A DNA stretch of 64,000 nucleotides from Photobacterium toruni (GTDB taxonomy: Bacteria; Pseudomonadota; Gammaproteobacteria; Enterobacterales; Vibrionaceae). The position numbers and the translations under genes were made by a program. The number at the start of each line of letters is the position of its first letter. Positions within the stretch are counted from its first letter, which is position 1. Where the stretch lies: NCBI RefSeq assembly GCF_024529955.1, contig NZ_AP024855.1:992001-1056000 (forward strand), given 5' to 3'. The notes beneath the pieces are model-generated. The model was given only the letters and a program-made list of their open reading frames with translations, did not search any database and was not told the DNA's origin. Positions 1 through 8,108 of this stretch are shown here, piece by piece.

Positions 1-438
1 TCCATTGCTAAGCTTATGGAGCACTATCAACATGAGCCATCATATGTGCTTGGGCAAAGGTGTTATCATGAAGAGCCTTTTGAAAATAACACGGTCTGTC
101 AAAGTAAATTACGTTATGTTTGGGCTAAAAATTTATATCAACTCCATCCAGAGCTGCGTATCGGTGGCCCAAGTCCGCGCTGGTTATGGCAAGCAATTGA
201 AGCGGCCAATCATTGCATTCGTGATGTTGAAAAAATAACCATTCCAGTACTTCTTTTACAAGCGGGTAGTGACACTATTGTTGATAATAATAGCCATCTT
301 CGATTTTGTGGGCAGAACGAAAATTGTCATATGAAAATTATCCGTAATGCGCGGCATGAAATTTTGATGGAAAAAGATGTTATTCGAAATCAGGCATTGT
401 GTGAAACACTGGCTTTCTTTAATCAATTTATAGTGTAA
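1..438 (+). CDS. pldB: Lysophospholipase L2 (alpha/beta hydrolase), C-terminal part
   Basis: The reading frame is open from base 1 and ends at 438, so only the last 146 codons lie in the window; the methionine at 16 is internal. The fragment has the late part of an alpha/beta hydrolase: a lid-like stretch, then the strand 'IPVLLLQAGSDTIVD' carrying the acid residue, and 'NARHEILMEKD' carrying the catalytic His. The ARHE-(I/L)-x-E-D pattern and the length to the stop fit PldB, an inner-membrane monoglyceride/lysophospholipid hydrolase. The serine elbow is outside the window. A related hydrolase family is possible. Confidence 0.8.
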   Translation, partial: SIAKLMEHYQHEPSYVLGQRCYHEEPFENNTVCQSKLRYVWAKNLYQLHPELRIGGPSPRWLWQAIEAANHCIRDVEKITIPVLLLQAGSDTIVDNNSHLRFCGQNENCHMKIIRNARHEILMEKDVIRNQALCETLAFFNQFIV

Positions 439-475
439 ATCGATTAAAAATCAACAAACATCTACATATTAGAAT

Positions 476-518
476 AAACAGCGCGGCGGTATTGAATGCA
501 ATATCGTCGCGCTGTTTT
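476..518. terminator. Bidirectional hairpin terminator
   Basis: Arms AAACAGCGCG and CGCGCTGTTT close an interrupted stem, with T-rich flanks on both strands. It separates the convergent pldB and the lipoprotein gene ending at 560. Confidence 0.75.
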
Positions 519-559
519 ACGTAAGTTATATGCCTTTATAGGTATACAAATTAGCGTTG

Positions 560-1408
560 TTATTGGCAGATAAACCAAGATTTAGCATCAGCTTCTATAA
601 TGGCTTTTTTATGCCATGGTAGTGGCGTTGAAATTGGTGCAATACGAACATCCCCCTTGATCTTGCGCGTTGCAAGCACTCGAACGCGGCCATCTTTTAC
701 ACTTTCAATCGTACCTTTGTAAGTTACCCCGTAGGCATCGTTCTTCGACTTTTTATACATACACACAGTTTCACCTACATGAGTCGCAATAAAGGCAGTC
801 TCCTCCGTCCATGCTTCTTCTGTCGGTGGTGGCGTCGCATCATCAAGGTGATTAATAGCCTTGGTCGTCATTAATGTACGATGTACGGAATAGGGTTGAT
901 AACCTAATAATGCAGCTCCATCGATCCATGCTGATTGCGGAATATCACGGTTTTCAATAATGCGCATGGTGACGAAAGGACCGCCAGAACAAATATCAGC
1001 CCATAGATCAATAGTAGAAATGCGTGCTGCAAAGAGGGGTTTTTCTTGAACAGTATTAGGATGTTGAACACACCACGTGCCCGTCTCTAAATTAACCATT
1101 GAACCTTTGTTGATCGAACATGTTTGAGCCGCTAATTGGTTGAACTGTTCCATATCTAGTTGTGCTTGTTGGTTGCTATTTGAGCAATAACGGTAACTAT
1201 AAGAAAAAGTCTCTTTAGGATAAAACATCCCTTTATCAACAACAACGCCATTACTACGAGTGCTATCGGCAGCGATGAATTTTTTCGTGACGGTTTTAAA
1301 ACTGTAGTCAGGTGCAGGTTTTGGCGGTGGTGGTGGTGTTGAGCTACAACCCGCAACAACAGCAATAACTGCAGCGAGTGATAGGCGAGTAAAAAGGGTG
1401 TTATACAT
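560..1408 (-). CDS. Predicted lipoprotein of unknown function
   Basis: 282 residues. It opens with a lipoprotein signal ending in the lipobox VVAGC (Cys about residue 21), followed by a Ser/Thr/Pro-rich linker (SSTPPPPPKPAP). Several cysteines are spread through the mature part, which suggests disulphides in the periplasm. I do not recognise a named domain; the C-terminal third (about 195-282) looks like a small beta-rich unit ('GTIESVKDGRVRVLATRKIKG'). A G-rich ribosome site (GGGGGC) precedes the ATG. It is a single-gene unit between two hairpins. Confidence 0.6.
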   Translation of the reverse strand: MYNTLFTRLSLAAVIAVVAGCSSTPPPPPKPAPDYSFKTVTKKFIAADSTRSNGVVVDKGMFYPKETFSYSYRYCSNSNQQAQLDMEQFNQLAAQTCSINKGSMVNLETGTWCVQHPNTVQEKPLFAARISTIDLWADICSGGPFVTMRIIENRDIPQSAWIDGAALLGYQPYSVHRTLMTTKAINHLDDATPPPTEEAWTEETAFIATHVGETVCMYKKSKNDAYGVTYKGTIESVKDGRVRVLATRKIKGDVRIAPISTPLPWHKKAIIEADAKSWFICQ

Positions 1409-1621
1409 TCTTGCCCCCAGAGAAAATGTTTTTTCATCGATATGATAAAAAAAACGCTAATAATAAGTAAGTCTATAGGGGACAACAGAAATTGTTAGGA
1501 AGCAAGCCATTATTCTGTAAATTAAAATACGTATTAATAGATTCAATGAGTTAGTGATAACAAATATTTACATACGTCTATTTATATTGACTAATTACGT
1601 ATTTATTCACGGCGCAATGTA

Positions 1622-1656
1622 ATCAGCCCATTAGCGATAAACGTTAATGGGCTGAT
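1622..1656. terminator. Hairpin downstream of the DyP peroxidase gene
   Basis: A 12-bp perfect inverted repeat (ATCAGCCCATTA / TAATGGGCTGAT, loop 11 nt) lies just 3' of the minus-strand peroxidase gene. It lacks a strong U-tract, so intrinsic termination is likely but not certain. Confidence 0.5.
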
Positions 1657-1681
1657 AAAGATAACCAATTATTTATGAATA

Positions 1682-2620
1682 TTAATCCGCAAAAGTATCG
1701 AGTAATGTTTGTGAAACGATAAAGTAATTAGTCCCTGTTTTCGCTTCAACAAAATCAAGTAAACGGTCGTAGTGACCATTACTATCTGCATTGATCATTT
1801 GTTGTAATGATGTACTCATTGTAATAGGTGATGCAGTTAACCCGATGAACATCGTGCCATGCTCCATTGCATTACCGTAAGGACGGTTTTGACGCAGCAT
1901 TTTAATTTCTTTATCGTCAACGATCACTTTACTTTTATTATTGTGCGCCCAAACAGGCTTCACATCATCATCAAGTTCAATATCATCGAGCTTGGTACGA
2001 CCAACAACTTGCTCTTGGTATTCTGTTGATTGCTTATCCCATAGACCTTGACGATCAATGTAACGTTGAACCGTTAAGTAGCTACCACCTTGGTGAATAT
2101 CAAGATCATCAACCACTAATACCGCTTTCATGCGAGATTCATTTTTAGGGTTTTCTGTGCCATCAACAAAATCAATCATGTCACGACTATCAAGGTATTT
2201 AAAGCCTTGAATATCTTCGATTAATGTTGCAACGTCAGCAAATGCTAGCGCCAAATATTTAGCTGCTTGGTAGTTTAAATCCATACGCTCGGATTTAATC
2301 ATGATAAACACATCACCCGGAGTGCTTGGGAATTGACGTTCGCCATCAGCCATCGCTTTAAAGTCTTGCAGTAAAGCAGGTGCAGGCGTTGTTGGGAAAG
2401 CTGTAGACCAACCATGGTGAGAAACCGCCACTGTAAAGCTAAGGTCTGCGGTTGAATCTTTTTGCCCAATAGATTTTTCAATGATCTGAATTTTAGCGAA
2501 AGCATCACTAACGGCTTTGGCATCAATATCTGCTTTAAAAACAAAAGTGAGATATTCAGCAAACGTGTTTGGATTTGATAAAGCGCCTGATTGGGCACGT
2601 TCAGATAACATTGCATTCAT
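1682..2620 (-). CDS. Dye-decolorising (DyP-type) haem peroxidase, YfeX-like
   Basis: 312 residues, the normal size for cytosolic class B (YfeX-like) DyP peroxidases. The distal GXXDG-type motif is present as 'FVDGTENP' with its catalytic Asp. The proximal haem-ligand region is seen as 'VWAHNNKSK', and the conserved distal Arg as 'RQNRPYG'. No signal peptide is visible, so a cytoplasmic enzyme is expected. Proposed activities for this family (peroxidation of aromatic donors, debated haem iron release) are known only from relatives. The ATG at 2620 has AAGGTC upstream. Confidence 0.88.
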   Translation of the reverse strand: MNAMLSERAQSGALSNPNTFAEYLTFVFKADIDAKAVSDAFAKIQIIEKSIGQKDSTADLSFTVAVSHHGWSTAFPTTPAPALLQDFKAMADGERQFPSTPGDVFIMIKSERMDLNYQAAKYLALAFADVATLIEDIQGFKYLDSRDMIDFVDGTENPKNESRMKAVLVVDDLDIHQGGSYLTVQRYIDRQGLWDKQSTEYQEQVVGRTKLDDIELDDDVKPVWAHNNKSKVIVDDKEIKMLRQNRPYGNAMEHGTMFIGLTASPITMSTSLQQMINADSNGHYDRLLDFVEAKTGTNYFIVSQTLLDTFAD

Positions 2621-3091
2621 AATAGTAGACCTTAATTAAAGCTATCTTGATACGGTACGCTTTTTAGATAGCGAGCTATAGGTAAATTTTCGTAATGTAA
2701 AGTTTCACATTTTAGACTGTAAAATGATACCTAATCTGTTGTTAATAGTGAAACAACGAAGTGTATTAACTGTGTATGTCGTTAATGATTTTTACTTCTA
2801 ATGGTCTTAACGTGACGTTATGAAATTAGTTCAGTTTTTGAGAAATAAAAGCGAATAAATACATGAGGCAAAAAGGCAACATAGAGAAATAAATATTTGC
2901 GGTTGAGCATTGTTATTTGTGAGACGTGAATGATCAAAACTACGCAATAAATAGATCTATTACTAGTATTTTTTGGTTATTTTATTACGAATATGGCCTT
3001 GTTCACAAAGTTGTTGTTATGTGCTTTTTTCAATTAAAAACCTTTGATACTAAGTACTGCATGTCGACACAGGTTTCTTTAGGAGGGTATT
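2621..3091. other. Gene-free, AT-rich intergenic stretch
   Basis: The stretch holds the promoter region of the divergent peroxidase gene and of the small gene at 3092. I see no convincing ORF, hairpin terminator or tRNA in it. It marks the left edge of the accessory patch. Confidence 0.4.
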
Positions 3092-3289
3092 GTGTCTATT
3101 AACTCTATCGATTATTCAGAAATTTCTTCCGTTTCATCTAAGTGGGAACACAAAGACGATTCGGCGACCAACATCGCAGATAGCAAGAAGCAGCAAGGTG
3201 CTGCAAGACGACGCATTGAGATGCTACGCGATATTCAAGCCAGTGGGTTAACCCTCGCCGAAGCGCGAGAGTTGGGTTTATTACATTAA
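3092..3289 (+). CDS. Small conserved-looking hypothetical protein
   Basis: 65 residues from a GTG start. The start is decided by a very strong AGGAGGG ribosome site at 3081-3087, four bases before the GTG. The N-terminal half is polar and probably disordered (Ser/Asp/Lys-rich). The C-terminal half, 'RRRIEMLRDIQASGLTLAE' and following residues, should form one charged helix plus a short helical hairpin ending in LGLLH. No cysteines and no membrane segment are present. I do not recognise the family; the ribosome site argues that it is truly translated. Confidence 0.55.
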   Translation: MSINSIDYSEISSVSSKWEHKDDSATNIADSKKQQGAARRRIEMLRDIQASGLTLAEARELGLLH

Positions 3290-3331
3290 GTATTGAGTGG
3301 GTTAGCGTAAGCCTCATAAAGGCTAACAATC

Positions 3332-3829
3332 ATGAATTCGTCACTAAATAGGTCACTAAGAGAGTCACTAAACCAAAAACCAGACAGGATTTACTTCACG
3401 GTTATTAAAAGAGGTAACATTTATCATCAGCGGATGACATGTGTAGGCAATACAGGTAAACCACGAGCAAGTGTTACCGTATCCCTAAGAACAAAAAGTG
3501 CCATCACCGCCAAAGCGAACGCTGAGCAACTTAAAAACAAGTTGGTTAGTACAAATGGAGCATTAGACTGTTTTGATAATGCTCGCTACACGCTAAAGAA
3601 TCTTGCCTGTACTCTCAGTACACCAATAGGGATACCACTCGGTGTCCCTTTTTCTTGTTCAGATAACACCCCAACAGCAGAACCTGTATCATCTATTCCA
3701 GAGAAACCCACATTCAAGCCAATGACGTTTACAGATGTTGCTTATGCCCCCAAACAACTACCGTCATTCCCTACAGTGAATGCCCGCGAGGGCGATAGGG
3801 AATCTACTATCAGCGCGTTGAATTTTTAA
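3332..3829 (+). CDS. Integrase-N-domain-like fragment, probably truncated
   Basis: 165 residues. Residues about 18-70 ('IYFTVIKRGNIYHQRMT ... VTVSLRTKSAITAKANAEQL') resemble the N-terminal arm-binding part of phage-type tyrosine recombinases: a strand with YxxR-like residues, then SLRTK and an Ala-rich helix. No catalytic R...HxxR...Y core follows. The rest is low in structure, and the last 21 or so residues are encoded by the 90-nt repeat at 3766-3855, so the original 3' end seems lost. Function as a recombinase is very unlikely; it may be a remnant or a small DNA-binding protein. Confidence 0.4.
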   Translation: MNSSLNRSLRESLNQKPDRIYFTVIKRGNIYHQRMTCVGNTGKPRASVTVSLRTKSAITAKANAEQLKNKLVSTNGALDCFDNARYTLKNLACTLSTPIGIPLGVPFSCSDNTPTAEPVSSIPEKPTFKPMTFTDVAYAPKQLPSFPTVNAREGDRESTISALNF

Positions 3830-3855
3830 AGTAAATATATGGCTGTCCTGTATTC
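3766..3855 (+). repeat. REP-like 90-nt repeat, copy 1
   Basis: It starts with a palindromic head: ATTCCCTA / TAGGGAAT arms (3766-3773, 3796-3803) around a GCCC-GCGA-GGGC tetraloop hairpin. It ends with GGCTGTCCT at 3841-3849. By hand alignment it matches 5841-5929 in the same orientation, with about 13 mismatches and one gap. It overlaps the 3' end of the upstream ORF. Confidence 0.75.
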
Positions 3856-4098
3856 GTTTGATGCAGCTCTTTTGTACTGTATTTATGTACAGCACCAGTT
3901 GTTAGTAGAAAAACCGGAAACTAAATGGCAAGTGCCCGATTTTGTGATTACTATCGGGATCCATAAGTAAAAACGCATCTGATTTATAAAGTTTTTTATA
4001 TTGTTAAGAGATAAATACGGGCGTATGTTCAAAGAACAAATTCGGGCAAGTTGTTAATATAATAAGTTGTTATACCTTTATTCACATGGAGTTTTATT

Positions 4099-5760
4099 AT
4101 GCATCGTAACATTACGTATAGTGAAGATGATTATTATTTGAGCTATTTAAATATATCACTTCATAATGGATCACCAATGCGCTTGTGCGGTGGGAGGTTT
4201 GCTTCTTATATTGAAAAAAAATTTGGAATAAAGAAACTACCTTACGATATTAAGCTAATAGACCTAATTCTAGATGGTGACAATACTGATGAGCTCTTCG
4301 TTGAACTACCAAAAGAATATTTTCTTAACTGGGAACGTTACCCTTGTCTAGGTGAACAAGTAAAAGAAAGTTCAAGTGATTTTGTGAAAAATGCTACATA
4401 CCATGATGTATATATCATTTCGCACGATGATTCAGATCTACTGGATTTCATACATCCATATGATTCTAGTCTTAATGAATTGTTCAGAGAAAAATATAAG
4501 ACTAATCATCCAGTTAATTTGGCTGCTTATGAACATTCTAATGGCCATAAATTTAGGCCATATGAGTCATATATGGCTTATTGGCGTGCTTATATTATAT
4601 TTGAGACAGTTCAGAATTGTAAATTTATAGATCGCTACCTCAGTAAAACTGATGGTATTGATATTTTTAAGAAGAACTATAATCAGGTTAATAAGTTATG
4701 GGTTGATAAATACAGCTCTAGCTTTAATAGATTGGCTCTTTTTAGGTCATTTATTACAAGGGTTGAAATGTCTAATAACACTATAAGATTTACTTATAGC
4801 GACATATCCGACTTTCTGTTAACGCACTGTAATTCGTCTATATTGGATTTGAAATCTGATATGACAACGCTTCTAGAGATTCATCATGATTGGAAAAATA
4901 AGTCTAAAATATCAGGTTTGGCAACTTATGAATCTGCACTAAATCTCTTAAAAAGAGATATATATTTTCTGTTTGAGTGGCTTTGTTACGCAGGGATGAA
5001 AGAAAGCGAGGTAATAGACACTTGGATTTATAAAGATCGTCAAATGCAGAGTTGGTCACAGTTGAAAGATGTTCTAGATTTCGAGGAAGTAAAATTTTTC
5101 GAGTCTTTTAAACAATATGTTCCGTATTATTCGGGAAATATAAAAGATTGGTTGTCTTGTTATGATCTATCAACAATATATGATTATTTAAAATCATTAG
5201 ATAGTTTCAACCCTTGGATTAGAGGTTTTTATGATCTCCATGAACTAATAAATAAAAAGGGTGATATCCGGTTAGTTCAACCTAGAGTTATTGATAACCT
5301 CCTTATTCTTTCAATTAGAACTGAGATCATTATACGAGAGGTATTTAGTTCACTCTCTGGAACGCAAGAACCAGATCTCTTAAAAAAGCTGTTTCTAGAG
5401 TTGCCAGGACTTATTAGTGATAGTAAAAGCACTTCTGTATTCAAGGCTATTGCTGATAAAGAAAATTGGGGCTTAACTGAGCTAAGAGAGAGACCCGAAG
5501 ATATCTTCTCAAAGGTTGATGCTTGCAATGTTGGTAAGAATTGGTCGAAAGATCAGAAGTATTTTTTCAAACAATTATTGAAGTTCGTTACATCAAGAAA
5601 TTATTTTGCACATCATTCTTATAAAGATAGTGAACTTAATAATCATATTACGGAAATGTGTGGTAATGTTTTTGTTTCGTGTTTGCATTCCGTATTGTAT
5701 ATCTCAGCATTGTCATCGCAAGGTATAAATCAAAATAGGACACCCAGAACTTCCCTTTAG
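4099..5760 (+). CDS. Large HEPN-type protein, putative RNase, candidate defence gene
   Basis: 553 residues, unrecognised overall. The C-terminal region (about 390-540) is all-helical and carries 'RNYFAHH' at residues 500-506. This fits the RX4-6H catalytic signature of HEPN ribonucleases, with Arg500 and His505. The N-terminal part (1-240) mixes strands and helices without a motif I can name. No signal peptide or membrane span is seen. GGAG precedes the ATG by eight bases. Base composition is strikingly AT-rich with many TAT/AAT codons compared with neighbours, and the gene sits alone between two copies of a REP-like repeat, next to an HUH transposase; both suggest transfer. No nucleotidyltransferase (MNT) antitoxin partner is adjacent. 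ApeA-like single-gene abortive-infection proteins are the closest functional idea, by inference only. Confidence 0.55.
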   Translation: MHRNITYSEDDYYLSYLNISLHNGSPMRLCGGRFASYIEKKFGIKKLPYDIKLIDLILDGDNTDELFVELPKEYFLNWERYPCLGEQVKESSSDFVKNATYHDVYIISHDDSDLLDFIHPYDSSLNELFREKYKTNHPVNLAAYEHSNGHKFRPYESYMAYWRAYIIFETVQNCKFIDRYLSKTDGIDIFKKNYNQVNKLWVDKYSSSFNRLALFRSFITRVEMSNNTIRFTYSDISDFLLTHCNSSILDLKSDMTTLLEIHHDWKNKSKISGLATYESALNLLKRDIYFLFEWLCYAGMKESEVIDTWIYKDRQMQSWSQLKDVLDFEEVKFFESFKQYVPYYSGNIKDWLSCYDLSTIYDYLKSLDSFNPWIRGFYDLHELINKKGDIRLVQPRVIDNLLILSIRTEIIIREVFSSLSGTQEPDLLKKLFLELPGLISDSKSTSVFKAIADKENWGLTELRERPEDIFSKVDACNVGKNWSKDQKYFFKQLLKFVTSRNYFAHHSYKDSELNNHITEMCGNVFVSCLHSVLYISALSSQGINQNRTPRTSL

Positions 5761-5840
5761 AAAACAGATAATAATTAACATTATTGCCAGGGCTGATTAT
5801 CGTCATCCCTGATGATGAATGCTGAGCTTAACCCTCTGTT

Positions 5841-5929
5841 ATTCCTTACAGTGAATGCCGCTATGGTGATAGGAAATCGACTCACAGCGCATTTGATTTT
5901 TAAAGTAAAGATATGGCTGTCCTATATTC
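5841..5929 (+). repeat. REP-like repeat, copy 2
   Basis: Direct repeat of 3766-3855, with a degenerate palindromic head (ATTCCTTA ... TAGGAAAT) and the same tail (TTTTTAAAGTAAA, then ATATGGCTGTCCT). The two copies bracket the HEPN gene. Confidence 0.75.
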
Positions 5930-5952
5930 TGCAAAAAATAAAGGACAGCCAT
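5913..5952. repeat. 11-bp perfect inverted repeat before the HUH transposase
   Basis: ATGGCTGTCCT (5913-5923) and AGGACAGCCAT (5942-5952) are separated by 18 nt. It has no U-tract in either direction. GGCTGTCCT recurs at 3841, 5915 and 7215, so this looks like an element end recognised by the adjacent Y1 transposase rather than a terminator. Confidence 0.6.
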
Positions 5953-6001
5953 AATATTGCGCATCAACCATGAGTGACTACACTTAAGCTTCAAGTTGCT
6001 T

Positions 6002-7024
6002 ATGGTGAAACGAATGACAACCTCAAGACGGAAATTGATAGAGCCTCAAATAACGCCTTTTTATCATGTGATTAACCGCTGTGTTCGGCGGGCATATTTA
6101 TGTGGGAACGATCCGTATAACGGTAAAAATTATCACCATCGCCGTGGTTGGATAGTCAATAAAATCAAACAATTGTCGATGGTATTTTGTATCGATGTCT
6201 GTGCTTATGCGGTGATGAATAACCATTACCATTTAGTACTAAAAATAGATACTGAACAACAACAAAAGCTAACCCCAGAAGAAGTGATATCACGTTGGTT
6301 GCAGTTGTTTAATGGGCATCCTATAGCGGTCGATTTTTTAAAAGAGGGTCAAATTAGCCCGGATAAACAACAAGCACTGTCAGCCTTAGTCACTGAATGG
6401 CAACAACGCTTAGGCAGTATTAGCTGGTTTATGCGCTGTTTAAATGAAGAGATCGCGCGAAAAGCTAATAAAGAAGATCAATGTAAAGGCGCATTTTGGG
6501 AAGGACGGTTTAAGTCGCAAGCTCTTTTGGATCAACAAGCATTACTATCGTGCATGATGTACGTTGATTTAAATCCTATTAGAGCGGGCGTGGCGCCATC
6601 ATTAGAGCAATCAGATTTCACCTCGATTCAGCAGCGCATTCGCGAATATCATCAACCTAAAATCTCTCGATCAAGTAAAGTATCACCCCGCGCTAACCAT
6701 TTTCAATTATTACCTTTTGTAGGCGCTGAGCACCAAGCTAAAAAAGCAGGAATAGACGTTGCTTTTGCCGATTATCTTGAGCTTATTGACTGGACAGGCC
6801 GATGTATTCGTAATGATAAAAAGGGCTTTATTACATCTAACCAGCCCAAGATTTTACAACAATTGGGGATAACGTCAGATGCTTGGCTTGAGCACAGTGA
6901 ACAGTTTATGGAGCGTTATGCCAATGTAAGTGGAAAATGGTCTCGAATGTGTGCTTTCAAACAACATGCAGGTGGGCATTGGTGCAAAGGAAAATCAGCG
7001 AGTCACCAGTTACACCCTAAATAG
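6002..7024 (+). mobile_element. REP-associated tyrosine transposase (RAYT, Y1/HUH family)
   Basis: About 340 residues from ATG 6002 (an alternative ATG is at 6014). The HUH metal motif is 'NNHYHLVL' (His75 and His77), and the catalytic-tyrosine helix is 'MMYVDLNPIRAG', the YxxLNPxRA form typical of RAYTs. The N-terminal 'PFYHVINRCVRR' opens the Y1_Tnp fold. The protein is longer than short IS200 TnpA because of a C-terminal extension (about 215-340) seen in the long marine forms. Such enzymes are linked to REP palindromes, and REP-like repeats lie just upstream at 5841 and 3766. The gene appears intact. Confidence 0.85.
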
Positions 7025-7312
7025 ACATAGCTTCATAACTAGATGAAAATAGCGTAATAACCGTTAGGATTGCGGGCATTGGCGATCGCGAAATATAGTA
7101 TTAGCACTTATTTACCAATAAATTAAAGACTAAGTGGTAATTTTTATAGTTAATGAGTCTATTTTAGATGAATGGTTATTTTATTAGGGGCTAAATTTAA
7201 GAGCTTAAATATTTGGCTGTCCTTTAGTTTTGTTAGTTTTGTTAGTTTTTTTTCTTTTGGGCTATGGTGAATGGTAACGAAAGGTGGCATCACTTTTTTT
7301 CTTCGATATTTT
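7025..7312. other. AT-rich spacer right of the transposase
   Basis: This contains a further GGCTGTCCT copy at 7215-7223, in the same orientation as those at 3841 and 5915, followed by TTTTGTTAG-type short repeats. It may be the right edge of the transposase-associated segment. No ORF with a ribosome site is seen. Confidence 0.4.
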
Positions 7313-7353
7313 CCTGTAGGATCGCGCTTATTATTAGCGACCCTGACAGGAGG
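7313..7353 (+). promoter_or_regulatory. Leader hairpin partly covering a perfect Shine-Dalgarno
   Basis: CCTGT (7313-7317) pairs with ACAGG (7346-7350), and the inner CGCT (7325-7328) pairs with AGCG (7336-7339). The 3' arm overlaps AGGAGG (7348-7353), the ribosome site of the short ORF at 7362. Masking of that site is inferred. Confidence 0.4.
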
Positions 7354-7361
7354 AATACAAC

Positions 7362-7454
7362 ATGAGTCTATTTAACGTTCAAGTTCCCTCTACCTGTCAT
7401 TCTCAACTTCTTCAGACTCACGCAGTCGCGATATACCTCCCCTGCAATTTATAA
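7362..7454 (+). CDS. Short ORF with strong ribosome site (possible leader peptide)
   Basis: 30 codons (begins MSLFNVQ, ends YLPCNL) starting eight bases after a perfect AGGAGG. The peptide contains two Cys, three Gln and several Leu; it has no clear run of control codons and no membrane span. It ends 82 nt before the ygjV-like gene, so it may be a leader for that gene or an independent microprotein. I do not recognise it. Apart from the ribosome site and the hairpin before it there is no evidence of coding. Confidence 0.35.
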   Translation: MSLFNVQVPSTCHSQLLQTHAVAIYLPCNL

Positions 7455-7535
7455 CCTGAATCATATTGTTCAGCGTTTCATAGCCTTGAGCGGCTAGGAC
7501 GTTTTCTATATTACTTGGTTATTATTGGAGGGGTT

Positions 7536-8045
7536 ATGTCCCTTTTTGTCGCCTCCCAAATATTGGTTGGTTTAGCTGCGCTATTTGATATCGCATCGTT
7601 TCAATTTAAAAATCGTACTGTGCTTTTGTCTGCTTTATGTATATCTGCATTATTGATTGCAGCTCATTTCATGCTGCTTGATGAGTGGACGGCTGCGTGT
7701 TTGCTGATAATAGGATCGTGCCGATACTTAGCTGGTATTTTTATCTCAAACCCTAAAATAAAGTGGCTGTTCTATTTGGTTACTTTATTAGGTACTGTTA
7801 TAACTTTCAGTGGTTTAACAAGTATTCTGAGCTGTACAGCATCGTTATTGCATACAAAAGCATCGTTTAGTAGCAATGATAAGCTAATGCGGTGGCTGAT
7901 GGTTATAGGAACAGTAGTGTGGGGTGTGCATGATGTGATCGTTGGCTCACCGGTTGCGGTATTAATCGATGTTTTGTTTGTTATAAGTAGTATCATTGGT
8001 TACTACAGAATATATATCAAAAGTCCATGCCTTCTAAAAGTATAG
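7536..8045 (+). CDS. YgjV-family inner-membrane protein
   Basis: About 169 residues from the ATG at 7536, chosen because GGAGGGG lies at 7527-7533; an upstream TTG frame extension to 7515 overlaps that site and is not needed. Four to six hydrophobic segments cover most of the chain. The pattern of paired helices with 'IGSCRYLAGIF' and 'GVHDVIVGSPVAVLID' matches the YgjV/DUF family of small bacterial membrane proteins with distant similarity to SWEET/PQ-loop-type repeats. Substrate and role are unknown. It is a monocistron ended by the hairpin at 8056. Confidence 0.65.
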   Translation: MSLFVASQILVGLAALFDIASFQFKNRTVLLSALCISALLIAAHFMLLDEWTAACLLIIGSCRYLAGIFISNPKIKWLFYLVTLLGTVITFSGLTSILSCTASLLHTKASFSSNDKLMRWLMVIGTVVWGVHDVIVGSPVAVLIDVLFVISSIIGYYRIYIKSPCLLKV

Positions 8046-8055
8046 GACACCCTCA

Positions 8056-8086
8056 AAGCATCATTGCTATTGAAACAATGATGCTT
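8056..8086. terminator. Hairpin between convergent ygjV-like gene and hemB
   Basis: 11-bp perfect stem AAGCATCATTG / CAATGATGCTT with a 9-nt loop. Confidence 0.65.
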
Positions 8087-8108
8087 AAAGACAAGTTCAT
8101 TGAACCGA

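Noticed and set aside
4099..5760. HEPN-MNT toxin-antitoxin pair
   Set aside because: No nucleotidyltransferase ORF lies next to the gene on either side; the protein is also far larger than typical HEPN toxins.
5913..5952. Inverted repeat as a terminator of the HEPN gene
   Set aside because: No U-tract follows in either direction, the loop is 18 nt, and the motif recurs around the transposase.
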